43,152 nt of DNA from Chitinophaga pinensis (GCA_945877085.1 CAMCQV010000006.1:1-43152); one strand, 5' to 3'; shown: positions 16,869 to 25,864, counted from the first letter of the stretch. Translations and numbers: made by a program. The notes: a model not told the origin generated them from the sequence alone.

Positions 16869-17693
16869 ATGAAAAAATATGTAGTAGTTGGTATTTGTTT
16901 ATTTGTAATTGCTTGTAACAATACAGATAATGCTCAGGATCCTACTAGCAGCAATGATGCTGCTGATAATACTGCTATTGCTGCCCCAACAGCTTTAAAT
17001 TACTCGATACAAAAAGTATACCCTCACGACACTACTGCCTATACACAAGGTTTAGAATGGCATAATAATAAACTGATCGAGGGCACTGGATTAAGAGGAG
17101 AAAGTGTATTATATCAAATGGATGATCAATTAAAACCATATGGTAAGAAGGTAAATTTAGAGCCCCCCTATTTTGGCGAAGGGATTACAGTATTCGATGG
17201 TAAAATTTATCAGTTAACCTGGGAAGAGCATACGGTTTTTGTCTATGACGCAACTTCATTCAAAAAAATCAATACACTCAATTGGCCATATGAAGGTTGG
17301 GGATTGACACATAATGATACTTCTTTAATTGTCTCCACCGGAAGTAGTAATCTATATTTTGTAAACCCTAAAGACTTTTCTATCCAAAAAACTTTGGGTG
17401 TATTCAATCAGTATGGCTACCAAAGTATGCTCAATGAATTAGAATATGTGGATGGTAAGGTCTTTGCTAATATATATGGTCAAAACGAAATTGTTGTCAT
17501 TGATCCAAATACAGGTAGAATTACGAATAAAATAGATTGTAGCAATTTACTTGCACAAGCAAAAGTAACATATAACCCTTTAACGATTGATCCTGGGTTC
17601 GTACTAAATGGAATTGCTTATAAAAAAACTACAAACACCTATTTTTTAACAGGGAAATGTTGGCCAGTTATTGTAGAAGTTAAATTGAACTAA
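16869..17693 (+). CDS. Glutaminyl-peptide cyclotransferase (glutamine cyclotransferase family) lipoprotein
   Basis: This 274-aa protein has a lipoprotein signal peptide with lipobox VIAC (Cys ~16), followed by a Ser/Asp/Asn-rich linker. The mature part matches the beta-propeller glutamine cyclotransferase family (PF05096-type): AYTQGLEWHNNKLIEGTGLRGES (~57-79), YFGEGITVF, and NELEYVDGKVFANIYGQNEI (~190-209). Family members cyclise N-terminal Gln to pyroglutamate on secreted proteins. In Bacteroidota this suits exported proteins whose signal peptide is cut before Gln; several exported proteins in this window (barrel, TPR protein, S9 peptidase) have Q after the predicted cleavage site. It should sit in the periplasmic or outer-membrane leaflet. 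Confidence 0.9.
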   Translation: MKKYVVVGICLFVIACNNTDNAQDPTSSNDAADNTAIAAPTALNYSIQKVYPHDTTAYTQGLEWHNNKLIEGTGLRGESVLYQMDDQLKPYGKKVNLEPPYFGEGITVFDGKIYQLTWEEHTVFVYDATSFKKINTLNWPYEGWGLTHNDTSLIVSTGSSNLYFVNPKDFSIQKTLGVFNQYGYQSMLNELEYVDGKVFANIYGQNEIVVIDPNTGRITNKIDCSNLLAQAKVTYNPLTIDPGFVLNGIAYKKTTNTYFLTGKCWPVIVEVKLN

Positions 17694-17734
17694 TTACACT
17701 AATAAGTATAAAAAGTCTATTTTGCTCAAAAGCG

Positions 17735-18634
17735 CTAATTATTAATTGGATTGGTGCTCTTTTTAAACTCATAGATAATACTACTCCCTTTTGATGCATC
17801 TTTAATGGCGAATAAATTTGAGATCAAGCCAATAAATCCAGCTATTATCATTCCTAATTTTCCAGACTTTTTGTATTGCTCACTTAATAAGCTAACATAA
17901 AAACTATCATACCACATTGGTTTAAAGGAAACTAATTCAAAACCAATTTCATTCAATAAAGTGGTCATTGATTTTGGAGAAAAATGGTATAAATGTCTTG
18001 GTAAATCATATGCAGCCCAATATTTTTTATAATATTTGGCATCAAAGCTAGTATAGTTAGGAACTGCAATAATAAGTCTACCATTCTGTCTCAAACTTTT
18101 ATAACATTGATATAGATAGGGCTTAAGCGCGTGCACATGTTCTAAAACATGCCACATTGTAATCACTTCATACTCATTTTCTGGTAATTTAAAAATGGCA
18201 TCAGTTGGTAGCAGATGCAATTTATAATTTTCGTAAGCTCTTTCTCTTGTGGCTGCATCGGGTTCTAATCCAGTTACTTTCCAGGATTTTTGCTGCATTG
18301 CATGTACAAAAGCACCTGTTCCAGCACCGATATCTAATAAATGTCCCTTATGTCCTGTAAAGAGTGATTGAATCCAATTTGTTTTTTGAGCTAATGTCTT
18401 TGTCCTGATAAGATGATATAATTGGTTCATCCAACCCTCTTTTACGTCGGTGTGAGAAATATAAGCTTCGAATTTATAATACTGCCCTATTTCATCTTGA
18501 TTAGGTAAAGGTGAAGTAAATCTTACACTGCAATGGGAACAATGCAAAATTGTAAAGGAGGTTTGCGTTAGTGACAAGTCTTGACTTTCTATTGCGATTT
18601 GTGGATTGGTATCATTGCAAACTGGACAGTTCAT
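17735..18634 (-). CDS. Class I SAM-dependent methyltransferase with N-terminal zinc-ribbon (Methyltransf_23 type)
   Basis: The start at ATG 18634 (MNCPVCNDTNPQ) gives 299 aa and avoids overlap with the preceding gene; the track start 22 codons upstream lies inside that gene. Residues ~3-40 contain CPVC and CSHC pairs that form a likely zinc ribbon. The methyltransferase motif I is LLDIGAGTGAFVHAM (~118-132), and WHVLEHVHAL (~162-171) is the motif typical of Methyltransf_23 proteins. A hydrophobic segment near the C-terminus (~253-272, LGMIIAGFIGLISNLFAI) may dip into the membrane. The substrate is unknown; similar proteins act on sugars or lipids in envelope glycan pathways. It begins 5 bp after the HU-like gene stop and is the last gene of a four-gene operon. 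Confidence 0.85.
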   Translation of the reverse strand: MNCPVCNDTNPQIAIESQDLSLTQTSFTILHCSHCSVRFTSPLPNQDEIGQYYKFEAYISHTDVKEGWMNQLYHLIRTKTLAQKTNWIQSLFTGHKGHLLDIGAGTGAFVHAMQQKSWKVTGLEPDAATRERAYENYKLHLLPTDAIFKLPENEYEVITMWHVLEHVHALKPYLYQCYKSLRQNGRLIIAVPNYTSFDAKYYKKYWAAYDLPRHLYHFSPKSMTTLLNEIGFELVSFKPMWYDSFYVSLLSEQYKKSGKLGMIIAGFIGLISNLFAIKDASKGSSIIYEFKKSTNPINN

Positions 18635-18639
18635 ACTTT

Positions 18640-19134
18640 TTATTTTAAAAGGATTGCTACAATAGCGATTGTGGCAATAATCAGCGGCAAGATCCACCAT
18701 TGTTTAGAGGAAGTATTGAAATTATTTTCGGTTTGGTCTTCTATTTGTACTTTCTCTAATTGAATTGGTTGAAAATAATGAGCACTATTATAATTAGATT
18801 CGAAAGTATAAGCATCATTTAGAATATTCAATTGTCCTAAATTTCCTAAATCAACTATATTAGAAGCTGATAATTGATTTGTAAAAAAAGCTGCATAATC
18901 AATGATGGCTTGTTCAATAGTACAATCTAAATGTTCTGACAAATAAATATAAAATAATTTATTTGGTTTAGTTGTTGGTTCAATAATAGCATCAAATACA
19001 ATTTGATGCACTGGTGGTTGGAATTGACCATTCAATTGAATGGCATCAATCTGATTCAGTCTTAAATGTCCAATACCTGGTAAAACCAATTGTCCATGAT
19101 CCAAAAAATATTTTTCTAAAATAGTAAGCATCAT
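18640..19134 (-). CDS. Tail-anchored CCDC81-type prokaryotic HU-domain protein
   Basis: This 164-aa protein has two HU-like domains. The first (~3-55) includes EKYFLDHGQLVLPGIGHLRL and PPVHQIVFDA; the second (~58-115) includes LFYIYLSEHLDCTIEQAIIDYAAFF and NIVDLGNLGQLNIL. They match the CCDC81-like prokaryotic HU pair common in Bacteroidota. In most such proteins the HU pair is followed by a membrane helix and a periplasmic SPOR domain. Here the protein ends right after a single C-terminal helix (~146-163, WWILPLIIATIAIVAILL), so it is tail-anchored with a cytoplasmic HU part. The ATG overlaps the barrel-gene stop (TAATG) by 1 nt. It may tether DNA or a protein polymer to the inner membrane; this is inference. 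Confidence 0.8.
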   Translation of the reverse strand: MMLTILEKYFLDHGQLVLPGIGHLRLNQIDAIQLNGQFQPPVHQIVFDAIIEPTTKPNKLFYIYLSEHLDCTIEQAIIDYAAFFTNQLSASNIVDLGNLGQLNILNDAYTFESNYNSAHYFQPIQLEKVQIEDQTENNFNTSSKQWWILPLIIATIAIVAILLK

Positions 19135-20972
19135 TATTTTCTAAATTTATATTGTATTCCAGCAAGTATTTGTATTCCTAGAGATGGATAATTTGCCCAA
19201 CGTTGGTATTGTTGGTCTAATAAATTCTCCCCTTTACCCCAAAAAGTCCATTGATCTGAAATGGAATACTGCATTCCTGCATTAAGCACAAAGGTATTGT
19301 TTAATTGGTAAGCATTTCCCAATCCAGCACTGGTTTTAGATCCAGTCCAAAATTGTCCAGAAGCATCCAATAAGAGTTTTTTATTGAATACCCAATTCAA
19401 TTGAGAGTTGAATTCAAAAGGCAGAATCCCCCAGGCTTGTGTATTTTCACGGATCAAATTAAATTGAATATACTTAAAATTATTTTTCCATAATAATTTG
19501 TCGCTAAATTGATACCTTAAATTACCATCCAATTCAATGGCTATGGCTCTTTTCTCAAATAAAACATCAAATTTTAAACCTTCCTGAACAGGGTTATTCA
19601 TTTGTTTAGTTTGATTGAAAAAAGGTAGTTCTCGATAATCATTTAAAGACATATTGAACCCATAATTCAATCGCTTGTTAACTGATACCTGTATATTAAA
19701 ATATTTATTTTCTTTCGAACTAATTGGCATGCTATTTGGAGCAGAAATCCAATGATTTTGACCAATTAATTGAATAAGTTGATTATTGATTACACTTGTA
19801 TTCCAACCTGCATCAATTACATAATTGGTGTCTTTTAATTTTTTAGTTAATTCGATTTTAGGGTACAATGCAAATTCACCATTTGCGATAGTTGGCCTTA
19901 CCCCAATATTCAATCGATACTGTGTTTTATTTAACTCAAGGGATGGATCAATTTGAAAGATGGTATTATTAATTGAATTACTATTTACTTGGGTATATTG
20001 ATTATAATTAAAATTAAAATCAGCATGTAATTTTAAATTATTTTTTAAACTATACATTATTGGGCTGTATAAATCTATTACTAGGTTATTTGCTTGGTTG
20101 ATTAAATTACTGTGATTGAATTTTAAAATGGGTGCATAATTGAATTGATCAGATACTACTTGTTTATTTATAAGTGAAAAGTTTGCACCAATAACTGTCA
20201 ATTTTTGTTCGAAATTCTTTAGTGGCAAAACGGTTGTATCAGGTACTAATCCATAACGATATCTATTGGATTGATTGAAATAAACCTGTGTATTTAAAAC
20301 CTTGTTTTTATTCATTGAATAACGACCATTATAATTAAGCCCAAACGTATTCCACTTTTGGATTGGATGCGGACCTGCAATAGATTCACTCAGGATACTT
20401 AAATGATGCTGCTGTGCTTTTTGATCTACCAAAGCACCTTCTAATTGAATGAATTGATTAAAATAGTTACCCATGCCAATTTTCAGATTGGCAGATTGCC
20501 TTAAAGAAATCATTGAATCAATTTTTATGGCTCTTGGTACCAAGGCAATTGGTTGGTATTGAAAACTTAAATTCTGGCTTGGAACTTGATACGACAAAAG
20601 GACTGAATTGGTATCAACCACTGCTGTTGCATTCAAAAATCCAATTTTAGCCACATTTTTTAATTGAGGTTTAAATGCAGAAACGATTGTAACTACTTTT
20701 TCTGGGATACTGTCAATTGTATACTTCTTGAGTGGTAAACTTGTGATAGGAGTCAATGGACTTATTGTATCTGCAATTTTATAGATGGCAACACTAGGTC
20801 TTTTTTTAATTGATTGATTCTTTATAGAGCTTGTTTTTTTATTAGACTTCTTTTTCTTTTTAGCGCTAATTGTGGTTTTTGCTTTCTTTTTGTTCTTTTT
20901 CTGAGCAATACCCATATTGCTAAAACAAATTAAAGCAATTACTAATAGTCCGTATCTTATAATTGATTTCAT
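19134..20972 (-). CDS. Outer-membrane beta-barrel protein (TonB-receptor-like, no plug) with Lys-rich N-terminus
   Basis: This 612-aa protein has a signal peptide (~1-24, ending GIAQ) followed by a strongly basic stretch (~25-60) in which about 16 of 36 residues are Lys. From ~100 the segment FKPQLKNVAKIGFLN leads into alternating hydrophobic/polar strands. The C-terminus (WGKGENLLDQQYQRWANYPS, then IQILAGIQYKFRK) resembles the last strands of TonB-dependent receptors. No plug domain, TonB box or SusD partner is seen, so transport by TonB is not shown. It lies 9 bp after the TPR gene and overlaps the HU gene start, forming a tight operon. Likely role: outer-membrane structural or channel partner of the TPR protein. 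Confidence 0.78.
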   Translation of the reverse strand: MKSIIRYGLLVIALICFSNMGIAQKKNKKKAKTTISAKKKKKSNKKTSSIKNQSIKKRPSVAIYKIADTISPLTPITSLPLKKYTIDSIPEKVVTIVSAFKPQLKNVAKIGFLNATAVVDTNSVLLSYQVPSQNLSFQYQPIALVPRAIKIDSMISLRQSANLKIGMGNYFNQFIQLEGALVDQKAQQHHLSILSESIAGPHPIQKWNTFGLNYNGRYSMNKNKVLNTQVYFNQSNRYRYGLVPDTTVLPLKNFEQKLTVIGANFSLINKQVVSDQFNYAPILKFNHSNLINQANNLVIDLYSPIMYSLKNNLKLHADFNFNYNQYTQVNSNSINNTIFQIDPSLELNKTQYRLNIGVRPTIANGEFALYPKIELTKKLKDTNYVIDAGWNTSVINNQLIQLIGQNHWISAPNSMPISSKENKYFNIQVSVNKRLNYGFNMSLNDYRELPFFNQTKQMNNPVQEGLKFDVLFEKRAIAIELDGNLRYQFSDKLLWKNNFKYIQFNLIRENTQAWGILPFEFNSQLNWVFNKKLLLDASGQFWTGSKTSAGLGNAYQLNNTFVLNAGMQYSISDQWTFWGKGENLLDQQYQRWANYPSLGIQILAGIQYKFRK

Positions 20973-20981
20973 AATCTTGTG

Positions 20982-23900
20982 TTATTGAGCTTTAATGGTT
21001 TCAGTGATTGCTTTTAGTTTATCTGCAGCAATTTGTTGTAAAGTTGGTATGGTTGCATTTTCAGCTATACTTTTATAGGTTGCAATTGCATTAAAGCTAT
21101 CGTTTTGTGCTAAATAGATATCCCCTAATAAAATGTATGTTTTAGTCACCCAGAATTCGTAAGAAGCTTGTTTTTTTATGACATCAAAGGCGGTCTTTTC
21201 TGCAATATTGTATTTTTGTTGATTGAAATAAATATATGCAGTTAAGTAGTGAGCCTCGGCAGTGTACATTGAACTATTTGATTTTAATACTGTATTCAGA
21301 ATTTGTAAAGCGCTAATAGTATCTTTTTGAGCAATTGTCTGTTGGTACAATGCCATATTTGCCATCAATACATCATCTGTAGCACTATTTTTATCAGCCA
21401 ATATAAGCGCTGCTGTCTTGGAAGCTTCAATCCAATTTTCGGCCTTGTATTGACACCTTAATAGTCCTTTGATTGCTTCATTTTTTTGCTCTTGTTGTGT
21501 TGCATATTGAAGTACTATTTTAAAGTATTGTTCTGCACCAACATAATCTTTTAAATTAAAATAATACAATCTAGCTGCTGTAATCGCTGCTCTTTCCGAA
21601 AATTGATTGGGTGCCTTATTTGCTATTTTTCCAAAATACACCGCAGCTGTATCATATTGATCTAAAGAATAGGCCATTTCCGCTAAAAAATTCATAGCGT
21701 TTAATTGGTATTTGCCAGCTGGGTAAACTTCTAAATATTTTCTGAAACCATTTGTAGCATTGTTATACTTTTTGTCTTCATATTGAATGATTGCAGCTCG
21801 ATACATCAATGAATCTTGTTCATTGAATGACAATGGTTTACCAAAATCATTCATAAATAGAACATAGGCTTCTGGCTGTTGTTCTTCTACAAAAATATTT
21901 CTGATGTATTCCAATGCATTGTCACTTTCGGCTGAATTTGGAAAAGCACTATACAATGATTTAAAATTTTGCAAGGCTTCTTGGTTCTTATTCAAGTTAA
22001 AGTATACAATACCTAATTTATAATAGGCCAAAGGATAGAACTCTGTAGCCTTATTGTCTAATAAAACTTTAGACAATGGCGTAATTGCTTCTTGAAATTG
22101 CTCCTTGCTTGTATAAGTATCTGCTAATTCCATTCTAGCATCACTTAAATACTTAGACTGACTAAAATCAGTATCATAGGTATTCAATATTTTTAGCTTT
22201 TCTTTATTTAAACCAAGCGCGCCATAGATGATCGCTTTTTGTAAAGTGGCATAATCTTCAAAATTCCAACCTAAATCAATGATTTTTTGATAAGATTTCA
22301 ATGCTTGCTTGTATTGTTTTGTCATAAATTGACAATCCGACAAACGTACTAATGCATCTTTCTGATAAGCTGAAGATTCGGTATATGGATTAAAATCTGC
22401 AGCAATCGTAAATAATTGAAGTGCTTTTGTGTAGTTATTATTTTTTAAATGACAGTACCCTAATGTATAATTAGCATGTTTTTTTGTGATTTCACCAATT
22501 TCAATAGGGTCTAAAATATATTTATCTAGATGTTCTATTGCTTCATCTATTCTACCCATTTTATACGATAACTCTCCAATCCAAAAATAGGTTTGTGCTA
22601 AAACGTTCTTATTATATGGCAAATTTTTAACTTGAGTAAATAGTTCATATGCTTTTTCATTTTGACCATCGTTGATCAAAAGTGCAGCCTTACCAAATAA
22701 AATATTTGGGTATAATTTCAAAAGTGCCTCTTCTAATGTATCCATTTTTTGATAGGCTTCATAGGCCTTATTAAAATCATTGCTATACGCTAAGGCGGTT
22801 ACATATAAACTCTTTGCTTCATTATTATAAATACTATTAGGATATGTTTGAGTAAATTTTTCAACCGATTGTAAGGCAACACTATATTCTTTTAATTCAA
22901 TCGACAATTTTGCATAATTAAATAATGCAATTTCTTTCTGAGCTAAATTCTGGCTTTTTGTTGCACAGAGAAAAAATGCATTTTTAGCTCCTAATTTATT
23001 ATTTATTTTTAAGTAAGAAGTTGCCAATAAGTACATACTATTTTGACCTAATGAATCTTCTACATTCGCTAATTGTTTAAACCCTTGTATAGCTTCATTC
23101 CATTGCTGTGCTTGAAAATAACAAAAAGACAATTGGTATAAATCCTGTGATTCTACTTGTTTTTGAGACTTCACATAATTTGCTAAATATGGCAATGCTT
23201 TTTCATATTGTTTTTGCTCAAATAATAAATGCCCCATTAATTGAGCTAATTGGCTGGTGTAATATTGTCCGTTTTTTTGTAATGCTTGCTCTGTATTTTT
23301 GATTGCTGCATCTACATCTCCTAAGAAATAATATAATTGACTGATATAAAAAGGGGTTAATGTGCTGTACGCTTTATTTTGTTCTGCAATTTTAAAACAG
23401 CTTAATGCCAATTTGAAATCTTTTTGTTGCAAAGCAACAAAGCCTGCATAATAATTAGCATCCGTGTAGAATGGACTAGATTTAACTTGTCTTATACTCA
23501 TTAAATAACTTGTAGACTGATCCCAATCCCCTTTTTTAAAATACAAATAACCTAACTGAAACTGCATTAAAGCAAGTTCATTATTTTCAAGGTCATCAAT
23601 ACTGATTTTTTGATATGCATGAATAGATGCATCAACTTGTTGTTTCTTAAAATAATATTTTGCCAATTCAAAATTCAATCTAGAATGATAGATCTTATTT
23701 GAATTATTTTTTAACCAATTTTCGGCTTGCTGAACTGCATAGGATTTTTCTAAAGCCACTGATAATAAATGGTAATGGAAAGCAATATCAACTGCATTTG
23801 GCTCAAAAACATGAGCAGATTGTATGGTTTGATAGGCAGCTAAACTATCCCCTTGCTGAAGGGATTTTAATCCATTTTGATATAATTGACTAAGTGGTGC

Positions 23901-23999
23901 CTCAAAATGCATTAATTGACTTGATACAGGCGTAATGAAAAGCAAGGAAAAAATGAATAGCAATAGGATTGGACTTGCTTTTTTGATGTGTTTTAACAT
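20982..23999 (-). CDS. Large secreted tetratricopeptide-repeat protein (1005 aa)
   Basis: It has a signal peptide (~1-28, ILLLFIFSLLFITPVSSQ) and then TPR or SEL1-like helical hairpins along nearly the whole length, for example ALMQFQLGYLYFKKGDWDQS, AYYKLGIVYFNLNKNQEAL and AHYLTAYIYFNQQKYNIA. Several repeats resemble the YbgF/BamD-type TPR_6 (spacing with YPxS, as in YPNSIYNNEAK). It is therefore a periplasmic or outer-membrane-associated scaffold. Its position 9 bp before an outer-membrane barrel gene suggests that the two proteins form a complex. It is the first gene of the operon that runs to 17735. A TATTTTTA box (one mismatch) lies 30 nt upstream. No catalytic domain is visible. Confidence 0.88.
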   Translation of the reverse strand: MLKHIKKASPILLLFIFSLLFITPVSSQLMHFEAPLSQLYQNGLKSLQQGDSLAAYQTIQSAHVFEPNAVDIAFHYHLLSVALEKSYAVQQAENWLKNNSNKIYHSRLNFELAKYYFKKQQVDASIHAYQKISIDDLENNELALMQFQLGYLYFKKGDWDQSTSYLMSIRQVKSSPFYTDANYYAGFVALQQKDFKLALSCFKIAEQNKAYSTLTPFYISQLYYFLGDVDAAIKNTEQALQKNGQYYTSQLAQLMGHLLFEQKQYEKALPYLANYVKSQKQVESQDLYQLSFCYFQAQQWNEAIQGFKQLANVEDSLGQNSMYLLATSYLKINNKLGAKNAFFLCATKSQNLAQKEIALFNYAKLSIELKEYSVALQSVEKFTQTYPNSIYNNEAKSLYVTALAYSNDFNKAYEAYQKMDTLEEALLKLYPNILFGKAALLINDGQNEKAYELFTQVKNLPYNKNVLAQTYFWIGELSYKMGRIDEAIEHLDKYILDPIEIGEITKKHANYTLGYCHLKNNNYTKALQLFTIAADFNPYTESSAYQKDALVRLSDCQFMTKQYKQALKSYQKIIDLGWNFEDYATLQKAIIYGALGLNKEKLKILNTYDTDFSQSKYLSDARMELADTYTSKEQFQEAITPLSKVLLDNKATEFYPLAYYKLGIVYFNLNKNQEALQNFKSLYSAFPNSAESDNALEYIRNIFVEEQQPEAYVLFMNDFGKPLSFNEQDSLMYRAAIIQYEDKKYNNATNGFRKYLEVYPAGKYQLNAMNFLAEMAYSLDQYDTAAVYFGKIANKAPNQFSERAAITAARLYYFNLKDYVGAEQYFKIVLQYATQQEQKNEAIKGLLRCQYKAENWIEASKTAALILADKNSATDDVLMANMALYQQTIAQKDTISALQILNTVLKSNSSMYTAEAHYLTAYIYFNQQKYNIAEKTAFDVIKKQASYEFWVTKTYILLGDIYLAQNDSFNAIATYKSIAENATIPTLQQIAADKLKAITETIKAQ

Positions 24000-24062
24000 A
24001 GGAGCCGTTGTTTAGTAGGATAGTATTATAAAAATACACTTTGATTATAAAACGCTTCGTTA

Positions 24063-24074
24063 AATAAGCTTATT
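24063..24074. repeat. 12-bp perfect palindrome in divergent promoter region
   Basis: AATAAGCTTATT is a perfect palindrome in the 123-bp gap between the divergent TPR operon and the thioesterase gene, 23 bp upstream of the TAAATTTG box. It could be an operator; a single 12-bp AT-rich palindrome may also arise by chance. Confidence 0.35.
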
Positions 24075-24096
24075 GTGGAAAAACAGATACAATCCT

Positions 24097-24104
24097 TAAA
24101 TTTG
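24097..24104 (+). promoter_or_regulatory. Bacteroidota-type -7 promoter element for the thioesterase gene
   Basis: TAAATTTG is an exact TAnnTTTG match, 19 nt before the ATG at 24123. It lies inside the longer ORF-track version of the gene, which argues for the shorter ATG start. Confidence 0.6.
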
Positions 24105-24122
24105 TCAACAAATGCAATAAAT

Positions 24123-24533
24123 ATGTATGAACATACAACAACAGTAAGGGTAAGGTATGCGGAAACCGATAGAATGGATGTGGTGTATTATGGCAATTAT
24201 GCTATGTATTTTGAAATAGGTCGTGTAGAGGCGATTCGAAATCTTGGTGTATCCTACAAGGATATCGAAGATATGGGTTTCATTCTACCTGTTGTTGAGC
24301 TTAACATTAAGTATTTAAGACCAGCTAAATACGATGATTTAATTACCATTAAAAGTCAGATTAAGACCTTGCCAACCGACCATAAAATTATCTTTGACCA
24401 AGAAGTTTACAATGAAGCTGGAAAGCTTTTAACAATTGGACAGGTTAAACTTTATTTCATGGATGCCTCAATGAATAATAAAATCGAAATGCCTGCTCAT
24501 ATGAAGGAAAAACTAAGTGTCTATTTTAGTTAA
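24123..24533 (+). CDS. Acyl-CoA thioesterase, hot-dog fold (YbgC/4HBT family)
   Basis: The ATG at 24123 gives 136 aa, the normal 4HBT size. The track start (GTG 24075) lies upstream of the promoter-like TAAATTTG. The YbgC-type active-site motif RYAETDRMDVVYYGNYAMYFEIGR (~11-34) contains the catalytic Asp (of ETD) and the Tyr/Gly/Asn of YYGNY, and the second half has LNIKYLRPAKYDDLITIKS (~60-78). The enzyme should hydrolyse short- to medium-chain acyl-CoA or acyl carrier substrates. In proteobacteria ybgC sits with tol-pal genes; here it is divergent from a TPR/barrel envelope operon, which may be coincidental. cinA follows 45 bp downstream. Confidence 0.9.
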   Translation: MYEHTTTVRVRYAETDRMDVVYYGNYAMYFEIGRVEAIRNLGVSYKDIEDMGFILPVVELNIKYLRPAKYDDLITIKSQIKTLPTDHKIIFDQEVYNEAGKLLTIGQVKLYFMDASMNNKIEMPAHMKEKLSVYFS

Positions 24534-24578
24534 ACCGCCTTTTTTGGATTTACTTTGCAACCAAATTGAAGCACATTT

Positions 24579-25838
24579 ATGATGGATCAAATTCAGGCTA
24601 CTATTATCACCATTGGAGACGAATTGTTAATCGGTCAAGTGATTGATACTAATAGTGCATATATCGCTCAAAAGTTGAATTCAATTGGTGTACAAGTGCA
24701 TCAAAGAATTGCAGTTGGTGACGAGGCCGTATCCATCACTAATGCGCTGGATACGGCCATACTAACAAGTCAAGTAGTTATTATTACAGGTGGATTAGGC
24801 CCAACTGCGGACGATATCACAAAACCTTTATTGAATCGATATTTTGGAGGTAAAATGGTACTTGATCAACCTACTTTAGACCATATAATTTATATTTTTG
24901 AGCAGGTTCACAAACGACCAATGATTGAACGAAATCGTAAACAAGCAGAAGTGCCAGATGTTTGCGAGGTTTTATTCAATCAAACAGGTACTGCACCAGG
25001 TATGCTTTTTAAGAAAAACAACAGTCTAATTTTTTCATTACCAGGTGTGCCCCACGAAATGCAATGGTTAACGAATGAAAAGGTTTTACCAATTATACTT
25101 GAAAGACTTCAACTAGGCGTAATAGCACATAGAACATTGCTTACAGCTGGTGTTGGAGAGTCCTTCTTAGCTGAATCTATCCAATCATTTGAAACAAATC
25201 TTCCCGAAAATATCAAATTAGCCTACCTACCCTCCTATGGTATGGTTAGATTAAGATTAACAGGTAAAAGTGATAATGCTGCTAGTTTGAATAGTCAATT
25301 AGATACCCTTTTTGAACAATTAAAGGAACAGGTAAAAGAGCACCTTGTTACAGATAAAGATGAAACATTAGAAGTGGTTGTTGGACGACTTTTGAAAGCG
25401 CAAAACCACACCGTTTCGACCGCTGAAAGTTGTACTGGAGGCTATATTGGACACCTATTATCCAAACATGCTGGATCATCCACCTTTTTTACTGGAAGTA
25501 TTGTTAGTTATGATAATCGTATCAAAACGGAGTTTTTAGACGTCCCAACTAGTATCTTAAAAACGGTTGGAGCTGTTAGCAAGGAAGCTGTAGAACAAAT
25601 GGCCCTAGCAATAAGGTCAAAAATGAACACTGATTTTGGTATTTCAGTCTCAGGTATCATGGGCCCATCAGGTCAAACTGACGAAAAACCACTTGGAATG
25701 GTGTGGATTGGGGTAGCTAATAAAGAAAAAGTGGTTTCTAAAGTCTTTTACCTCCGATTTGATCGTCAAAAGAATATTGAAGTAACGGCCAATCAAGCTA
25801 TAAATTTACTTAGGTTACTCATAATCAATAAGATTTAG
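24579..25838 (+). CDS. cinA: CinA family protein (MoCF-like pyrophosphatase domain plus NMN deamidase domain)
   Basis: This 419-aa protein has the full two-domain CinA architecture. The N-terminal COG1058/MoCF-binding domain has ITIGDELLIGQVIDTNSAY (~12-30) and TGGLGPTADD (~68-77). The C-terminal PncC-like domain has STAESCTGGYIGHLLSKHAGSS (~279-300) and SVSGIMGPSGQTDEKPLGMVW (~352-372). CinA clears NMN or ADP-ribose in NAD recycling; despite the name, a direct competence role is not general. The ATG could be 24579 or the next codon. A TTACTTTG box (one mismatch, 24550-24557) lies 22 nt upstream. Confidence 0.95.
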   Translation: MMDQIQATIITIGDELLIGQVIDTNSAYIAQKLNSIGVQVHQRIAVGDEAVSITNALDTAILTSQVVIITGGLGPTADDITKPLLNRYFGGKMVLDQPTLDHIIYIFEQVHKRPMIERNRKQAEVPDVCEVLFNQTGTAPGMLFKKNNSLIFSLPGVPHEMQWLTNEKVLPIILERLQLGVIAHRTLLTAGVGESFLAESIQSFETNLPENIKLAYLPSYGMVRLRLTGKSDNAASLNSQLDTLFEQLKEQVKEHLVTDKDETLEVVVGRLLKAQNHTVSTAESCTGGYIGHLLSKHAGSSTFFTGSIVSYDNRIKTEFLDVPTSILKTVGAVSKEAVEQMALAIRSKMNTDFGISVSGIMGPSGQTDEKPLGMVWIGVANKEKVVSKVFYLRFDRQKNIEVTANQAINLLRLLIINKI

Positions 25839-25841
25839 TCT

Positions 25842-25849
25842 TATTTTTG
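25842..25849 (+). promoter_or_regulatory. Bacteroidota-type -7 promoter element for the E2 gene
   Basis: TATTTTTG is an exact TAnnTTTG match right after the cinA stop and 16 nt before the ATG at 25865. The ORF-track TTG start at 25847 lies within this element. Confidence 0.62.
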
Positions 25850-25864
25850 CTAAAATTATTCCCT

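Noticed and set aside
19470-23302. Possible frameshifts or pseudogenes in the long minus-strand TPR and barrel genes
   Set aside because: Both frames are continuous with coherent signal peptides, repeats and C-termini.
24075-24122. Extended GTG-start version of the thioesterase gene
   Set aside because: The extra 16 residues do not fit the family N-terminus and the promoter-like TAAATTTG lies within them.
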